A stretch of 64,000 bases of DNA from Prunella strophiata (GCA_036583965.1 JAZBQD010000001.1:13045392-13109391); one strand, 5' to 3'. Counted from the stretch's first letter, positions 1 to 11,840 are shown. Notes: generated from the letters alone by a model not told the origin. Numbers and translations: made by a program.

Positions 1-2099
1 CAACACCTTAGCAACAGCATCCTTTTACTGTGAATATCACATGAGGCTTGGATACATCAGGGTTTCCACAGAGACTTGCAATCTTCTGTGTGTCCACAGC
101 ACAGAACAACTCTTACTCCTCCTCAATAAAACGAGTCTCTAAAATGAGTGCCAGCAATAGCACTACTGTCACCTTTCAAGGTTTTAGCACCCTGCCTTTA
201 GCTCTGCTTACAACAAGGCCAGGAGCAGCTCTGTCCTTACCAGAACCCTGTCTGCATTCACCTTCTGACACTGATAACATCACCTGTGCAAAGAAGAATG
301 TCTTAAGGGAGGGGAGGAAATCAAATTTATGACTGAGTACACAACCTGGGCAAAGCACACCTGCTACGACAGCTCTTCTACACCTGTAGCAGAGCCATAA
401 CTCCTGTTCACACTACAGAAGCCAGAGCTCTGGCAGACCTTCTTACAAACCTGTACTGTCATGGCATTGGTAAGACATGGATCTTGGCATATTTGGCACT
501 GGAAATTGCAGCATGTTTGCTTTCAATGGCTCTTTTCAAATGTTGCTTCAAGAACATGCAAAAAGCTGTAAAATTCCAACCATGAATTACTCTCTGTATG
601 GTCACTACATACTGAAAAGCACCATTTGGGGGGATAGCAGAGTTCTACTGTTTTCAAACCTGACTTTCCTAGAGTTTCTCCAGTATCCTGAAAACAAACA
701 ACTAAACACTTCAGTCCTTTAGGATGTGAAAAAGCCAACATGTGAGCTCTACAGAAGACTGGCTTCTGTTAATTAATCTAAGAGGTAGTATTATAGACAA
801 TATTATTACAGTATCAGTATTCCATGTACTTCTTGAAATTAGGGTCATGATTTTCCCCTCTATTCTGATATTGATTTATTTCTGATGAGATTTTTTGCCT
901 CTCAATTGAGGCAGGAGGTCTTGGACAATGACTCAAAGGTAAGTATTATCCATGAGGCTATCCAATATTGACTTTGGCAACTGGAAAATAAGTTCAGAAC
1001 TATTCAGACCAGAACTAAGCACAGGATATTGCTTCCTGGAGCCCACGTCTACTAATTTAACATGCCTAATAACATGATTAAATCCAGAAAAACATTGCCT
1101 TTCTATTTATAATAGCTCTTTTAAAAGCCAGCTTCAGAAAATTCAATATTAGCTTCAGATAGCATTAAGCAACAGAGCTGCTAATTAGAACCAAATTAAC
1201 CACTCTCTGTACTTGGTTCTTCAGTCCTTTTCTCAACAGTTTGAAACAGTGAACCTCACAATGCCAACAAACATCTGTCAACAACTCCAAATCGAGTAAT
1301 AAAATGACAGAAAAATACTGCTTTAACACCAGACAAGAACAGATGATTGAAGATTTTCAGAAAGAGCTCAAGGCAAGGTACAACTAGTTCTTTTTTTAAA
1401 ATAAAACAAATGACATTTCAAATGTCATCTAAGAACCTCTTGAAACATCTTCATACTTTCAGTTTCTCACATCTCCAGAGCTTAAGCACCTCCTCCCTAA
1501 AGTCAAGTGCAACATAAGCATTCACTGCAGCCAGTGATTACATTTCCTTGCCCACAGAGAAACACAGCTGTGGTTCACAGTTTCAATCATTTCCTTATAC
1601 AACAAAACATACTGGGATAGGTGCCATACCTGGATTTTTAGTGGATTCTGCTTGCAATATGTTAACTTCTGAAAAGCAGTTCTACAAGAAGATAGAGCAA
1701 AGCAGCACTAAAGCCGGAATGCCATACTTCTCATCTTCACACATTTCAATTCCCTAAGAAATCCTCTTTTGGTCTGCACAGAGTGTCGCTGGAAGTATGC
1801 ATGTATCAGACTCACCTGTGCAGACTGTTTTCCAGGACAAGAGCCAAAATCTGCAAGCCTACATCATATTCATTTTGCTGAAGTCCTTCTTTCGAACCCA
1901 GAAGGGCAGGCAGCTTTTACAAATACCATCTCCAAAAACAAGGACACGCACCCTACCGCAACACCGCAGCCGGCTGTAAAAAACAACCTTCACAACAGCT
2001 GCTGGGCTTTGTCACCTAATTATTTACCCACACAGCAAAATCAACACGCAGTCAATGAAACAGCAAAACGTAATTAACACCACGGAAAAGAAAGCTGTA
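1..2099. other. Non-coding stretch left of the first CpG island
   Basis: AT-rich sequence with no open frame that looks like a conserved protein and no tandem repeat. By synteny with other vertebrates CCDC186 should run leftward from about 2.6 kb, so this would be its first intron. I looked on the minus strand for its coiled-coil coding sequence and found none. Confidence 0.4.
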
Positions 2100-2960
2100 G
2101 GACAGAAACAAAGAGACTGCGAGCCAGCACAGGAGCCTGCGCTGCCCGCTCGGAGCTCCTGACCGGGAAGGTGTTGCCATGGCCGGACCTCACCGCCGGC
2201 CCTGCCGTCACCTCGCCCACGGCCCCGGCGCCACCTCCGCCAGCCCAGTGTCCCCACCTGCACAGGGACAGCCCCTCGCCACTCGGGAATTCTGCCTCCC
2301 GCCCGTCCTTCCCCCGCCCCCGCGGCCGCGTTCCCCAGGGTTTATCTCCCGCTGACAGTGAAGCGGATCAGCGGCCCCGCGGCCCCTCCCGAGCCCGCCG
2401 GGCATTGCCCGTCCCGTCCCGTCCCGTCCCGTCCAGCGCCGGCGCCCGCGGCCGCCCCGCGCCGGTCCCTCGAGGAGCCGGGCAGTGCCCGCGCAGCTGG
2501 GGGACGCCGGCTCCGAACACCCTTCCACCCACCCACCCACGCACCCGCCCGTGCTGCGGCCCGGCCCTCACCCGGTCGCTACTCGGGCGGCAGGAGCGGC
2601 GGCAGCGCGGCCATGGCGGGCGCAGCGCGGTCCCGCTCCCCGCCGGCCGCCCGGCCCGGCGCGCTGACACATCAACAAGATGCGGCGGCGGGCGGGGCCC
2701 GCGGGGCGGATCGGGATCGGGTCGGGGTCGGGGCGAGCCCCGGCGGGGGGCCGCCCAGCCCCGGGGCCGCGGGTCGCTGGCCCTGCGCGCCGCTGGGGAC
2801 GGCCGGGGACGAACGGGCACGCGGCAGCCGCCTGACCAGCAGGTGACGCGGGACCGTCTCGCCTCCCTCCTTCCCTCGCCCTCCCACCCGCGGCGCCGAA
2901 AGCCCGCGATCCACTGACGGTGCTAAAAGCTCCGAGCGGCTGGATTTGGGACATAATGCT
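2100..2960. promoter_or_regulatory. CpG island, likely CCDC186 promoter
   Basis: Very GC-rich and dense in CpG, with sharp change to AT-rich flanks. It holds a GTCCC pentamer run near 2409-2436 and, at about 2707-2735, two GGATCG units followed by GTCGGG variants, the same motif that expands into the large array 600 bases further on. Long GC-rich open frames on both strands here are expected from composition and none resembles a known protein. Assignment to CCDC186 (divergent from TDRD1 in other vertebrates) is an inference from gene order only. Confidence 0.55.
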
Positions 2961-2961
2961 G

Positions 2962-3150
2962 CGGTGTTTAGTGTCGGCGCCAGGGACATTTAGGTGGTGA
3001 TTTCTTCTGGCACCGTCCCTGAGGTGTTCAAGGGAAGCCCGGACGTGGCACTCGGAGCCGCCGTCTGGTCACACCGTGGTGTTGGGTCCTAGGCTGGACT
3101 CGATGATCTCAGAAGTGTTTTCCAACCCTAAAGGATTCTGTGATTTCACA
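2962..3150 (+). mobile_element. CR1 LINE 3' end, left copy
   Basis: The sequence follows the end of avian CR1: a GGCGCCAGGGACATTTAG block, a TGAGGTGTTCAAGG block, a GGCTGGACTCGATGATCTCAG block and an ATTCTGTGAT end. It has lost about 30 bases internally compared with the copy at 4366. From 3007 onward it is part of the exact direct repeat described separately. Confidence 0.75.
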
Positions 3151-3273
3151 CAAGATAATTTCAGGCGTGCGTCTAAAAATTGTTTCAATCTGGATGGGGT
3201 TTTTTTTCTCTTATTTGAACATACGATTATGTTAACAAGGGATCTCGTGTCAGACATTCCATGGCACTATTTA
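3007..3273 (+). repeat. 267-bp direct repeat, left copy
   Basis: Identical base for base to 4441-4707, offset 1434. It comprises the end of a CR1 element plus about 125 bases of unrelated sequence ending ATGGCACTATTTA. Immediately after it the two copies diverge. The pair brackets the hexamer array. Confidence 0.95.
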
Positions 3274-3354
3274 AAACCACAGCCCTTGCCTTCCAGGAGG
3301 GATTCTTCCGAAGATGCCTCTCCTTTTTGCAAGATCCAGTGCACAAGTAATGAC

Positions 3355-4354
3355 GGATCGGGATCGGGATCGGGATCGGGATAGGGATTGGGACTGGGAT
3401 TGGGGTCGGGATCGGGGTCGGGATCGGGATCGGGATCGGGATCGGGATCGGGATCGGGATCGGGATCGGGATCGGGATCGGGATCGGGATCGGGATCGGG
3501 ATCGGGATCGGGATCGGGATCGGGATCGGGATCGGGATCGGGATCGGGATCGGGATCGGGATCGGGATCGGGATCGGGATCGGGATCGGGATCGGGATCG
3601 GGATCGGGATCGGGATCGGGATCGGGATCGGGATCGGGATCGGGATCGGGATCGGGATCGGGATCGGGATCGGGATCGGGATCGGGATCGGGATCGGGAT
3701 CGGGATCGGGATCGGGATCGGGATCGGGATCGGGATCGGGATCGGGATCGGGATCGGGATCGGGATCGGGATCGGGATCGGGATCGGGATCGGGATCGGG
3801 ATCGGGATCGGGATCGGGATCGGGATCGGGATCGGGATCGGGATCGGGATCGGGATCGGGATCGGGATCGGGATCGGGATCGGGATCGGGATCGGGATCG
3901 GGATCGGGATCGGGATCGGGATCGGGATCGGGATCGGGATCGGGATCGGGATCGGGATCGGGATCGGGATCGGGATCGGGATCGGGATCGGGATCGGGAT
4001 CGGGATCGGGATCGGGATCGGGATCGGGATCGGGATCGGGATCGGGATCGGGATCGGGATCGGGATCGGGATCGGGATCGGGATCGGGATCGGGATCGGG
4101 ATCGGGATCGGGATCGGGATCGGGATCGGGATCGGGATCGGGATCGGGATCGGGATCGGGATCGGGATCGGGATCGGGATCGGGATCGGGATCGGGATCG
4201 GGATCGGGATCGGGATCGGGATCGGGATCGGGATCGGGATCGGGATCGGGATCGGGATCGGGATCGGGATCGGGATCGGGATCGGGATCGGGATCGGGAT
4301 CGGGATCGGGATCGGGATCGGGATCGGGATCGGGATCGGGATCGGGATCGGGAT
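3355..4354 (+). repeat. (GGGATC)n hexamer array
   Basis: About 166 copies of a GGATCG unit. The first 65 bases are imperfect (GGATAG, GGATTG, GGACTG, GGGTCG variants); 3421-4350 is 155 units without a mismatch. Read as GGGATC it is a G3-N3 repeat like telomeric GGGTTA, so the + strand has uninterrupted G-quadruplex potential, and each unit carries one CpG. All six frames can be open, giving Gly-Ser, Asp-Arg or Ser-Arg dipeptide polymers that are not genes. Confidence 0.98.
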
Positions 4355-4365
4355 GCTGGCTGTGT

Positions 4366-4585
4366 GTTAGTGCACTCGGCGCCAGGGGACATTTAGGGTG
4401 GACATCAGGAAGATTTCTTGCCAGGAAGGGCGATCAGACACTGGCACCGTCCCTGAGGTGTTCAAGGGAAGCCCGGACGTGGCACTCGGAGCCGCCGTCT
4501 GGTCACACCGTGGTGTTGGGTCCTAGGCTGGACTCGATGATCTCAGAAGTGTTTTCCAACCCTAAAGGATTCTGTGATTTCACAC
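4366..4585 (+). mobile_element. CR1 LINE 3' end, right copy
   Basis: Same element as at 2962 but more complete: it keeps the GTGGACATCAGGAAGATTTC block lost from the left copy. It starts about 12 bases after the hexamer array ends. Confidence 0.8.
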
Positions 4586-4707
4586 AAGATAATTTCAGGC
4601 GTGCGTCTAAAAATTGTTTCAATCTGGATGGGGTTTTTTTTCTCTTATTTGAACATACGATTATGTTAACAAGGGATCTCGTGTCAGACATTCCATGGCA
4701 CTATTTA
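4441..4707 (+). repeat. 267-bp direct repeat, right copy
   Basis: Exact copy of 3007-3273. The homology extends further left in degraded form (4366-4440 against 2962-3006), so the duplicated segment was larger and the left copy has since suffered deletions. Confidence 0.95.
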
Positions 4708-5529
4708 CCTTAAATAAACAGTATTTCATTCTCCATAACCAACCCCTGCACATTATGTCAAAACCCCCTGCACCCACATGCCATGCAAGAGTCAATCCAG
4801 TAATGTCAATAAACAGCTTCACATAGCACCTGCCGGGGCTTCATTCCTTATTCCAATTGGATTAAAAAAATAAAAAAAAAAAAATTAAAATTAAAAAAGT
4901 TAAAAGTTTGCTGGGCATTAAAAATCTGGACTGCATTTCAGTGCTGAGATCAGCAGTTTTTCAGTGGAACACAAAGCTTTTTGGAGTCCAGAGCACAGCA
5001 TAAATGCCATTTTATTTAATAAAAAAGAAATTGAAAAAAAAAAAAAAAAACTTAGTAGACAAGCTGCTAAGTGAAAGCAGTTGTATTTGCTAGAGCAGCT
5101 CAGTTAAAATGAGCATTGGCACCTCTCCTGAAGTAACATCTTAAACATAACAATAGAAAAGCAAGTTAGAATTACTGAATAATTCAGGTTGGAAGGGACC
5201 TCAGTAAATTATCTAGTCCAATTCCCTACTCATAGCAAGGCTACCTTTGATGTTAGATCAGATTGTTGGGTTATTCTGGCTAATTTATTTTTATATACAT
5301 ATAAAAGCACAGACATACCTACCTACATGTATAAAAACATCATCTACCCAATGATGCAGTGATGATTTCTTCAGTTTGTATCATGAATGACCTTCAAAGT
5401 AGAAAGTGCTACATAACTTCACTTACAAACATTAATTGAGAGTATTATTTCACAGCAAGTTCTTTTTCTCCATATTCTTTCTAGGCATTTCGAATTTCAG
5501 AGCTGCAACTGCAAATTTGGAGGTCCTAG
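4708..5529. other. Non-coding spacer with A-rich runs
   Basis: No gene seen. It holds an A/T-rich simple stretch (4861-4905), a poly-A run (5035-5050) and a CR1 fragment listed separately. Confidence 0.5.
5168..5260 (-). mobile_element. CR1 LINE 3' fragment, minus orientation
   Basis: TTCAGGTTGGAAGGGACCTC followed by ATCTAGTCCAATTCCCT is the reverse complement of the conserved CR1 terminal segment. Short and truncated. Confidence 0.7.
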
Positions 5530-6085
5530 AAAATGCTCCTTGAAACCTGTAGTTTAACCCCAGCCAGCAACTAGGCTCCACAAAGCTGCTGGCTCACTCC
5601 CCTCTCCAGCAGAGCAGGAGAGAGAACTGGAAGACTCAAACTTGTGGGTCAAGATAAAGACAGTTTGATGTGACAAAAAATAAAATAATAATCATGTTAA
5701 CATATACAAACCCAGTGATACACAATGCAATTTTTCACCACTTACTGTCCGATGCCCAGACAGTTCCCAAACTGTTCCCTGGTCAGCTATTCCTCAGTTT
5801 ATGTACTGAGGATGATGCCATTTGGTATGGAATTATCTTTGGCCAGCTGGGATCAGCTGTCCCAGCTGTGTTCCCCCCAACCCCCCACCCCAGCTTCTTG
5901 CTGGCAGGGTATGAGAAGCTGAAAAGTCCTTGACAATAGTGCAAACACTATTTAGAAACAACTAAAAACATTAGTGTGTTATCAACATTGTTCTAAATCC
6001 ATCCTAAATTCAAAGCACAGCTCTCTACCAGCTACTAGGAAGAAAATTAATTCTATCCCAGCTGAAACCAGGACAAAACTGATCC
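5530..6085 (+). mobile_element. Endogenous retrovirus LTR remnant
   Basis: The block around 5815-5890 (GATGCCATTTGGTATGGAAT, then TTGGCCAGCTGGGATCAGCT) and the one at 5915-6080 (GAAAAGTCCTTGACAATAGT ... CTACTAGGAAGAAAATTAA ... CCAGCTGAAACCAGGACA) match the avian ERV LTR sequence that I recognise from many bird loci. No gag, pol or env reading frame is beside it, so it is probably a solo, decayed LTR. The exact ends are uncertain. Confidence 0.7.
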
Positions 6086-8185
6086 TTAAAAACAACAGTG
6101 GGACCCTAGAAGAAATCAATCTGTAAACCTTTCAGTGCCATCATAACTATAAATCTTTCAATGTCCATTATTTTGGGAATGATAATACTGCTTCAGGTAA
6201 TTAAGCAATGTCCTAGCCATCACCTCTAAGCAGCAAAGGAGTCAGTCATATGTCTTTAAAAACATTAAGTTGTAAGCACAAATGGAAGTAGGTTGCAGAG
6301 AACACTCGTGCCCTCAACTTTAACCTCCAAATAACACTTTAAAGGCAAACTTGCTTTGCTCAAATTATGCTGTGCATTCCATCTTTCTAAAAATACATTA
6401 AAAATCAGGTGTGGAACAGAGATAAGTAAAAATTGTCTCTTTTCAGAAAGCAGTGCCATGCAACACTCACTTGCTAATTGCCATGCAGCACAAGTCTAAG
6501 CTTTGCTTTCAGACAGGGTTCTTTGCCACTATGCTGCTGTTCTGCAGCTGAGCTGCAAAGTTCACACTGCTGCTCTGTAACACTGTCACTTCAGTGCCCA
6601 AATGCTTCTTTTCTTATTTGGTTTTCTAGTTATTTAAAGAAAACTGCAGAGACATCAGTATACTCTGACCCCAGTCTGTTTAAGATTTGTGCTTTTACCT
6701 TGCTGTACACTGATGTGACCTCTGTGTGTTTAGAGTGTTCCAAGAGACCTGGCAGAATTTCATCTGATTTTTTGCCTTTTATTCTGGGCATTTTTTTAGA
6801 GAAGGATTAAAATCAGTTTAAGAAAATAGAGTCTGGTTAGTGCAGTTCTTCCTTAAAGGCAGAAGAAACGGATTTTTTTGTACTCAGCTGGACTCCCCAT
6901 AGCTCCAGTCCTAGAACTGATGCTGACAGTTCTGACTCTTAAAATACCTGTGCTTAAGCCACATTTTCATGTGAAGAGTATCTTGTCCCCAGGAGGCAGC
7001 CACAGATACTTAGGGAATTATAATGACAGGTCACAGAGAGAGTCCCCCCAAACCACTTGCATGGTGTTAAATCAGAATAAATTACTGTACCTCTTAATTA
7101 GCCAGCCATAGCTCTAATTTGGCATGTACAAATGCTGAGGAAAACAATTCCTGAGTGAGAGAACTTACCATCTGAAAGACAGACAGTCCTACACAACAGA
7201 CTTGTCTGCTGCAGACAAGCTCTGCATTGCAGAGGCAGAAGCAGAATTTGGCCCACATATTCAAAAGGTTGTAGTTCTGGCTTTTGGCTTATGCTTTACT
7301 ATATAAGAAAAAGGAAAGCAAGTGTTTATCTAATTGCTTAGTTTCCAGATGACATTTGTTAATTATCCAGAGTATTTCAATAGCTTTGCCCAATGAAAGG
7401 GCTTACAAATTATTTTTTCTCCTTCAGCTACAGAACTGTTAACAACTCCATTTTAAGGGAGAACAATGAGGTGGCTCAAGCAGCAGATGTCTTGAGTAAT
7501 ACCCCACACTCCTCTGAGACCACTGGTGTCCAAGGGCCATGTCTGGCACTGCCAAGGAGGAGGTGGCAGCAGAGTCCAGCTTGCCCAAATCCCATCTTCT
7601 GTATTTGTCAGAGGGCTGGTCTGTTGTAATGCAATTACTGTGGGCTGAATTGATTCCTGCATTTCACATCACTGGCAAAATTACACAAAGAGTTATTATT
7701 TTCTTCATGGGGAATTGCTTTCATTGTGTAACTGTTTTATTCTGAGCAAGCACAGCTTGCCAGGGCTGTTCAGGGAGCATCATTCACAAAGCCCCATCCT
7801 CCCTCCATGTGTCAGGTAAGGACAGCATCTCTGCTGAAGCTGCTTGCCACCACCGTCACATCTGACCTATACATGGCAAATCCCAAGTGGGACTGTGATC
7901 ACTCAAGTGCTCTGAGCAAGTTACAACTGGAAAAAATTATGTTCATTATATGTTGCTTGCACTGTCCTTTTCAGCATGTAGCACAGTGGTGTCTCAGCAG
8001 GTTCCTGGGCATTTAGATCCTGGAACTAGTGACACACTGGTGCAGTTATTACAGAACCTACACGTAGGTAAGCTCAAAGCTCTTGCTAACAATTGCAGCA
8101 AGTCACACCAGCCTCGTGCAGCTCCTGGGATGTCACTCCTGATCAGCCACCATGCTAAGAGCACTCTCCTCAGTTACCTCTGACA
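6086..8185. other. Non-coding intergenic stretch
   Basis: Unique-looking AT-rich sequence. Short open frames exist on both strands but none has coding character, splice-site support or a recognisable domain. Confidence 0.45.
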
Positions 8186-8189
8186 CTCA

Positions 8190-8935
8190 GTTACCCTGCA
8201 GGGAGACCTGGACAGGCTGGAAGAGTGAGCTAACAAGAACCTTATTAAGATCAACAAGGTCAAGTGTAATGTCTTGCCCTGGAAAAACATAATCCAGAAG
8301 CGCAGCACAGGCTGGTATCTGCCCATCTGAGGAGCAGGGGTTCCTGCTGGACAAGCAGCTCACTGTGAGTGAACAGGATTGCTGCTGCAGCAAAGAAGCC
8401 AACAGGATGCTGGGCTGCATCAACAAGGGCATCACCAGCACAGATAAAGAAGTATTTGCCCCAGTCAGTGCTTGCCAGGCTACACCTGAAAGGCTGAGTT
8501 CACTTTTGGTCCCTTCAATGTAACAGAGATGTGGACAGGCTGGAGAGGGACCAGAGAAGAGCCACAAAGAACATCAAGGTTTGAGAGGTTTGACCTAGAA
8601 AGAACAGCTGAGAGAAATGGGCTTGCTCAGCTGTCAGTAGAGAAGGCTCAGGGGAGGCTTTGTCACCACATTCTAGTATTTAAAGGGTGCCTACAAAGAA
8701 GATGGAAATTCCTTTTTTTTTACATGTACTCCCATGGAAAAGACAAAGGGTAATGGATACAAATAATTTCTGAGGAGATTTGAATTAGACACAGGAGTAA
8801 AATGTTTCACAATAAGAAAAACCAGCCATTGGAATAATCTCCCCAAGGAAGTGAGGGATTCCCCAATGCTGGACAATCTTAAGATTCAGCTGGACAGGAT
8901 GCTGGGTCATCTTGTCTAGATGTTTTAAGATACAA
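8190..8935 (+). mobile_element. CR1 LINE, 3' ORF2 end and 3' UTR
   Basis: Degenerate but contiguous CR1: segments reading GAAGCCAACAGGATGCTGGG, AGATGTGGACAGGCTGGAGA, TTGAGAGGTTTGACCTAG and GACAGGATGCTGGGTCATCT lie in the order found in the element. Frameshifts and stops throughout; it is a dead 5'-truncated insertion. Confidence 0.8.
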
Positions 8936-10004
8936 AGAGAGCCAAAATTTTTTTTTCAGAGAGGTTTGAATGACAAAGAAGCATTTCTTAGGGCCTTACT
9001 GGTATTAGCTCTTCCTAGGCATGAGGATTACTGGGCTAATCTTAGGGACAGAGGAACAAGGGGCAGGGAGATGTTGAAGGCTGTGTGATCATGATCACCC
9101 TGCCTCTCCACCATCTCCCACATGCAGGTGTGCCTACTCTGATATGCAATGCTGAGCAATTTGGCACATGGGTTTCCCCAAATCCCACCAAATCCCACCT
9201 AATTTTCCTTCTTGTTGTAAGAGCAGCCTCTGATTCACTCAGCTTCTGCTCTGGCTGGAGGTTCATGTGAGCCAGGAAGAGTCTTTCCTCTGACTTGATA
9301 CAGGTGGTATCTCAACCACTGAGAGAAAACTCAGCAGCCCTCAGATGTGTTGTTCACTTTTCTTTTGAGAATGCTTAGTCTGGCAGACAGGATCCTAGAC
9401 TTAAATACAGATAATTTAGACTGAAACACTGTCACAGCCAGATGCCAAATGACTTAAGGCAAAATAGCTATGCTTCAGCTACTTCTCTGTGAACAGAGAT
9501 AATTATTCCCTGCTGTACAGAACATGTAACAATAAAATCCATCACTGATTTTATACACTTTAATAATAAGTACAACAATGTAGGCACTAAAATAGATCAG
9601 ATTAATTTATTTTTTTGGTGAAAGCTTAATTACACAGCACTGAGAACACCTGAGATCATGTCTGAGTAGCAGCATAAAACTGCAGCAGTCTTCAGGATGA
9701 AGTATATTTTCCCATGAATATAGAGACATGGAGGTGGGAGTCAAAAGTTGAAGAAAAGGGGAAAATACCTTGTATAGAAAAGAAAGAGGAAAAAGCACAA
9801 AGGAAAATGAGAATAGGTTGGAAATGGGAGATGAAGTAATGTATGTTCTTAGCTGCAGGGTGAAGTTTAAATACTTTAAAATACAAATGCATCAATTTTA
9901 TGTATCAAATTTCAGCTTTTTGAATAGCCCTCACAGCCATTTTCTGAATTTGTATGAAATAAATTGGGGCTACTGGTTCAACCATGAGTAATTATGTCCA
10001 CAAA
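8936..10004. other. Non-coding intergenic stretch
   Basis: AT-rich sequence with no recognisable gene, tandem array or mobile element. Confidence 0.4.
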
Positions 10005-10330
10005 GATGCTGAGGCCTGGAGCTGCTCTGCTAGGAGGTCAGGCTGGGAGCTGGGGCTGTTCATCCCGAAGAAGTCTCCGGGGAGACCTCAGAGCACCTTC
10101 CAGTACCTAAAGGTAAAAGAGAGGTGAAGAAGGACTTTTTACAAGTGATTGCACATGGGACAACGGCTTCAAACTGAGAGAGGATGGGTTTGGATTCGGC
10201 ATTGGGAAGAAATCCTTTGCTGTGCGGATAGTGAGGCCCTGACACAAGGTTACCTGGAGAAGTTGGGATGCCCCATCCCTGGAAGTGTTCAAGGCCAGGT
10301 TAAATGGGGCTTGGAGTAACCAGGACTAGT
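10005..10330 (+). mobile_element. CR1 LINE 3' fragment
   Basis: Contains GAGGCCTGGAGCTGCTCTGC, GAAGTCTCCGGGGAGACCTC, CATCCCTGGAAGTGTTCAAG and GGCCAGGTTAAATGGGGCTT, all landmarks of the CR1 3' region in order. It abuts the CpG island that follows. Confidence 0.8.
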
Positions 10331-11180
10331 GGAAGGCTCCTCCCGGGCCGCGACGGCCGCGCCGCGGGCAGCACATGCCCCGCTCCGCCCCTGAGGCTCG
10401 GGGTCCCGCCTGGGCGGGGCGGAACGGGCGGCACGGGCCCGCCGGCACCGCCTGCAAGCGGCGCTGGCCTGCGGGGGCCGCTGCTTCCCCTCTTCCCGCC
10501 CGCGGCCCTCGAGTGAGCGGCCGGCCCTGCTTCCCGCGTGGGGCAGCGGGGAGGCGGCCCGGGGTGAGCGCTGCCCTGAGGGGCAGGGGTAAATCCGGGG
10601 TGAGCGCTGCCCTGAGCGGCGAGAGGGGCAGGGGTAAATCCGGGGTGAGCGCTTTGCTGAGGGGCGAGAGGGGCAGGGGTAAATCCGGGGTGAGCGCTTT
10701 GCTGAGGGGCGAGAGGGGCAGGGGTAAATCCGGGGTGAGCGCTTTGCCGAGAGGGGCAGGGGTAGGCCCGGGGTGAGCGCTATCCTGAGGGGCGAGAGGG
10801 GCAGGGGTAAGTCCGGGGTGAGCGCTGCTCTGAAGGGTGAGAGGGGCAGGGGCGGCCCGGGGTGAGCGCTTTGCCGAGGGGCAGGGGTAAATCCGGGGTG
10901 AGCGCTTTGCTGAGGGGCAGGGGTAGGTCCGGAGTGAGCGCTTTGCCGAGGGGCAGAGGGGCAGGGGTAAATCCGGGGTGAGCGCTTGGCAGAGGGGCAG
11001 GGGTAAATCCGGGGTGAGCGCTTTGCCGAGGGGCAGAGGGGCAGGGGTAAATCCGGGGTGAGCGCTTTGCCGCGGGGCAGAGGGTGGGCGCTTCGCTTTC
11101 CCCCCCGAAAGGAGCCGGGGGTGAGCGCTTTGCTGAGGGGAGAGGGCCGGAGGTAGCGGGGATGGCTGCGAGCCTGGGTG
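10331..11180 (+). promoter_or_regulatory. TDRD1: CpG island, likely TDRD1 promoter / 5' UTR
   Basis: A sharp GC- and CpG-rich block starting at about 10331, 0.7-1.5 kb before the first TDRD1 coding exon and on the expected side of the gene. A non-coding or short coding first exon should lie here, because the exon with the first recognisable ATG (11841-11959) begins with a splice acceptor. I cannot fix the transcription start or the donor, since the tandem repeat inside offers a donor-like GGTGAGCG in nearly every unit. Confidence 0.6.
10555..11090 (+). repeat. Degenerate 45-bp GC-rich tandem repeat
   Basis: About eleven imperfect units built on AAATCCGGGGTGAGCGCTTT followed by GCTGAGGGGCGAGAGGGGCA and GGGGT. 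Some units lack the GCGAGAGG segment, giving two length classes. Each unit carries the donor-like string GGGGTGAGCG. Confidence 0.9.
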
Positions 11181-11840
11181 CAGGCCGTGGGACGGGGCTG
11201 TCTAATTTTATTCCGAGTTACTTAAAATCACTTAATTTTAACCACTTAAAACACTTTAAAATCACGTAATTTTAATAACACGTCTCTAATTGCAGTTGTT
11301 GAAAGCACGTTTCTGGTGGAGTTTGCAGTGTCACTTAGAAGACTACTCTGCTTTATTCGCAGGTTCATTTTAGTTTGTTTTCTCCTATACTTTTCTTTAA
11401 AACAATTATATTGCATTTTGGCATTTGAAAGCAGGTGCTGAAAATGCATTTCGCCAGAGCCCAGGGCTTTGATTCCCCTCAGGCTCCCGGCCATGAGGAG
11501 CCCAGGAGTGCAGCCTCTGCTTTTTATTACTACAAACTTTTTAAAAAAAAGTACATCGAGGTTTCCTCCAGAGGCACAGTGAGCTTCACCTGCAGGTGTT
11601 GATGGCCGCTCCTATTTGTCAGTGTGTTCCTCTTCTAAAGGAATTTTCATCATTTAATCTGCAGTATTCATTGTTGAGCTCTTTAATGCAGAAAGTATTT
11701 TGCTGTGCAAACAAAAGAATTAGATGGTAGAGAATTAGCTTTCCAAAATGAATGCTTAAATATATCTTCAGAATATGACCCAAAAATACTTCTAATTTGT
11801 GTGCCTGCCTGAATTAATCTTTAAATCCATGCTTTTGCAG
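11181..11840. other. TDRD1 5' intronic or UTR sequence
   Basis: AT-rich sequence between the CpG island and the first coding exon. I see no coding exon. It ends in an acceptor TTTTGCAG at 11833-11840. Confidence 0.4.

Noticed and set aside
2171..2989. GC-rich open frames on both strands
   Set aside because: Expected from high GC in a CpG island; overlapping in many frames and without recognisable domains.
3271..4713. Long open frames with Ser-Arg, Asp-Arg and Gly-Ser dipeptide repeats on both strands
   Set aside because: They are direct translations of the GGATCG array; open in several frames, without codon bias or flanking coding sequence.
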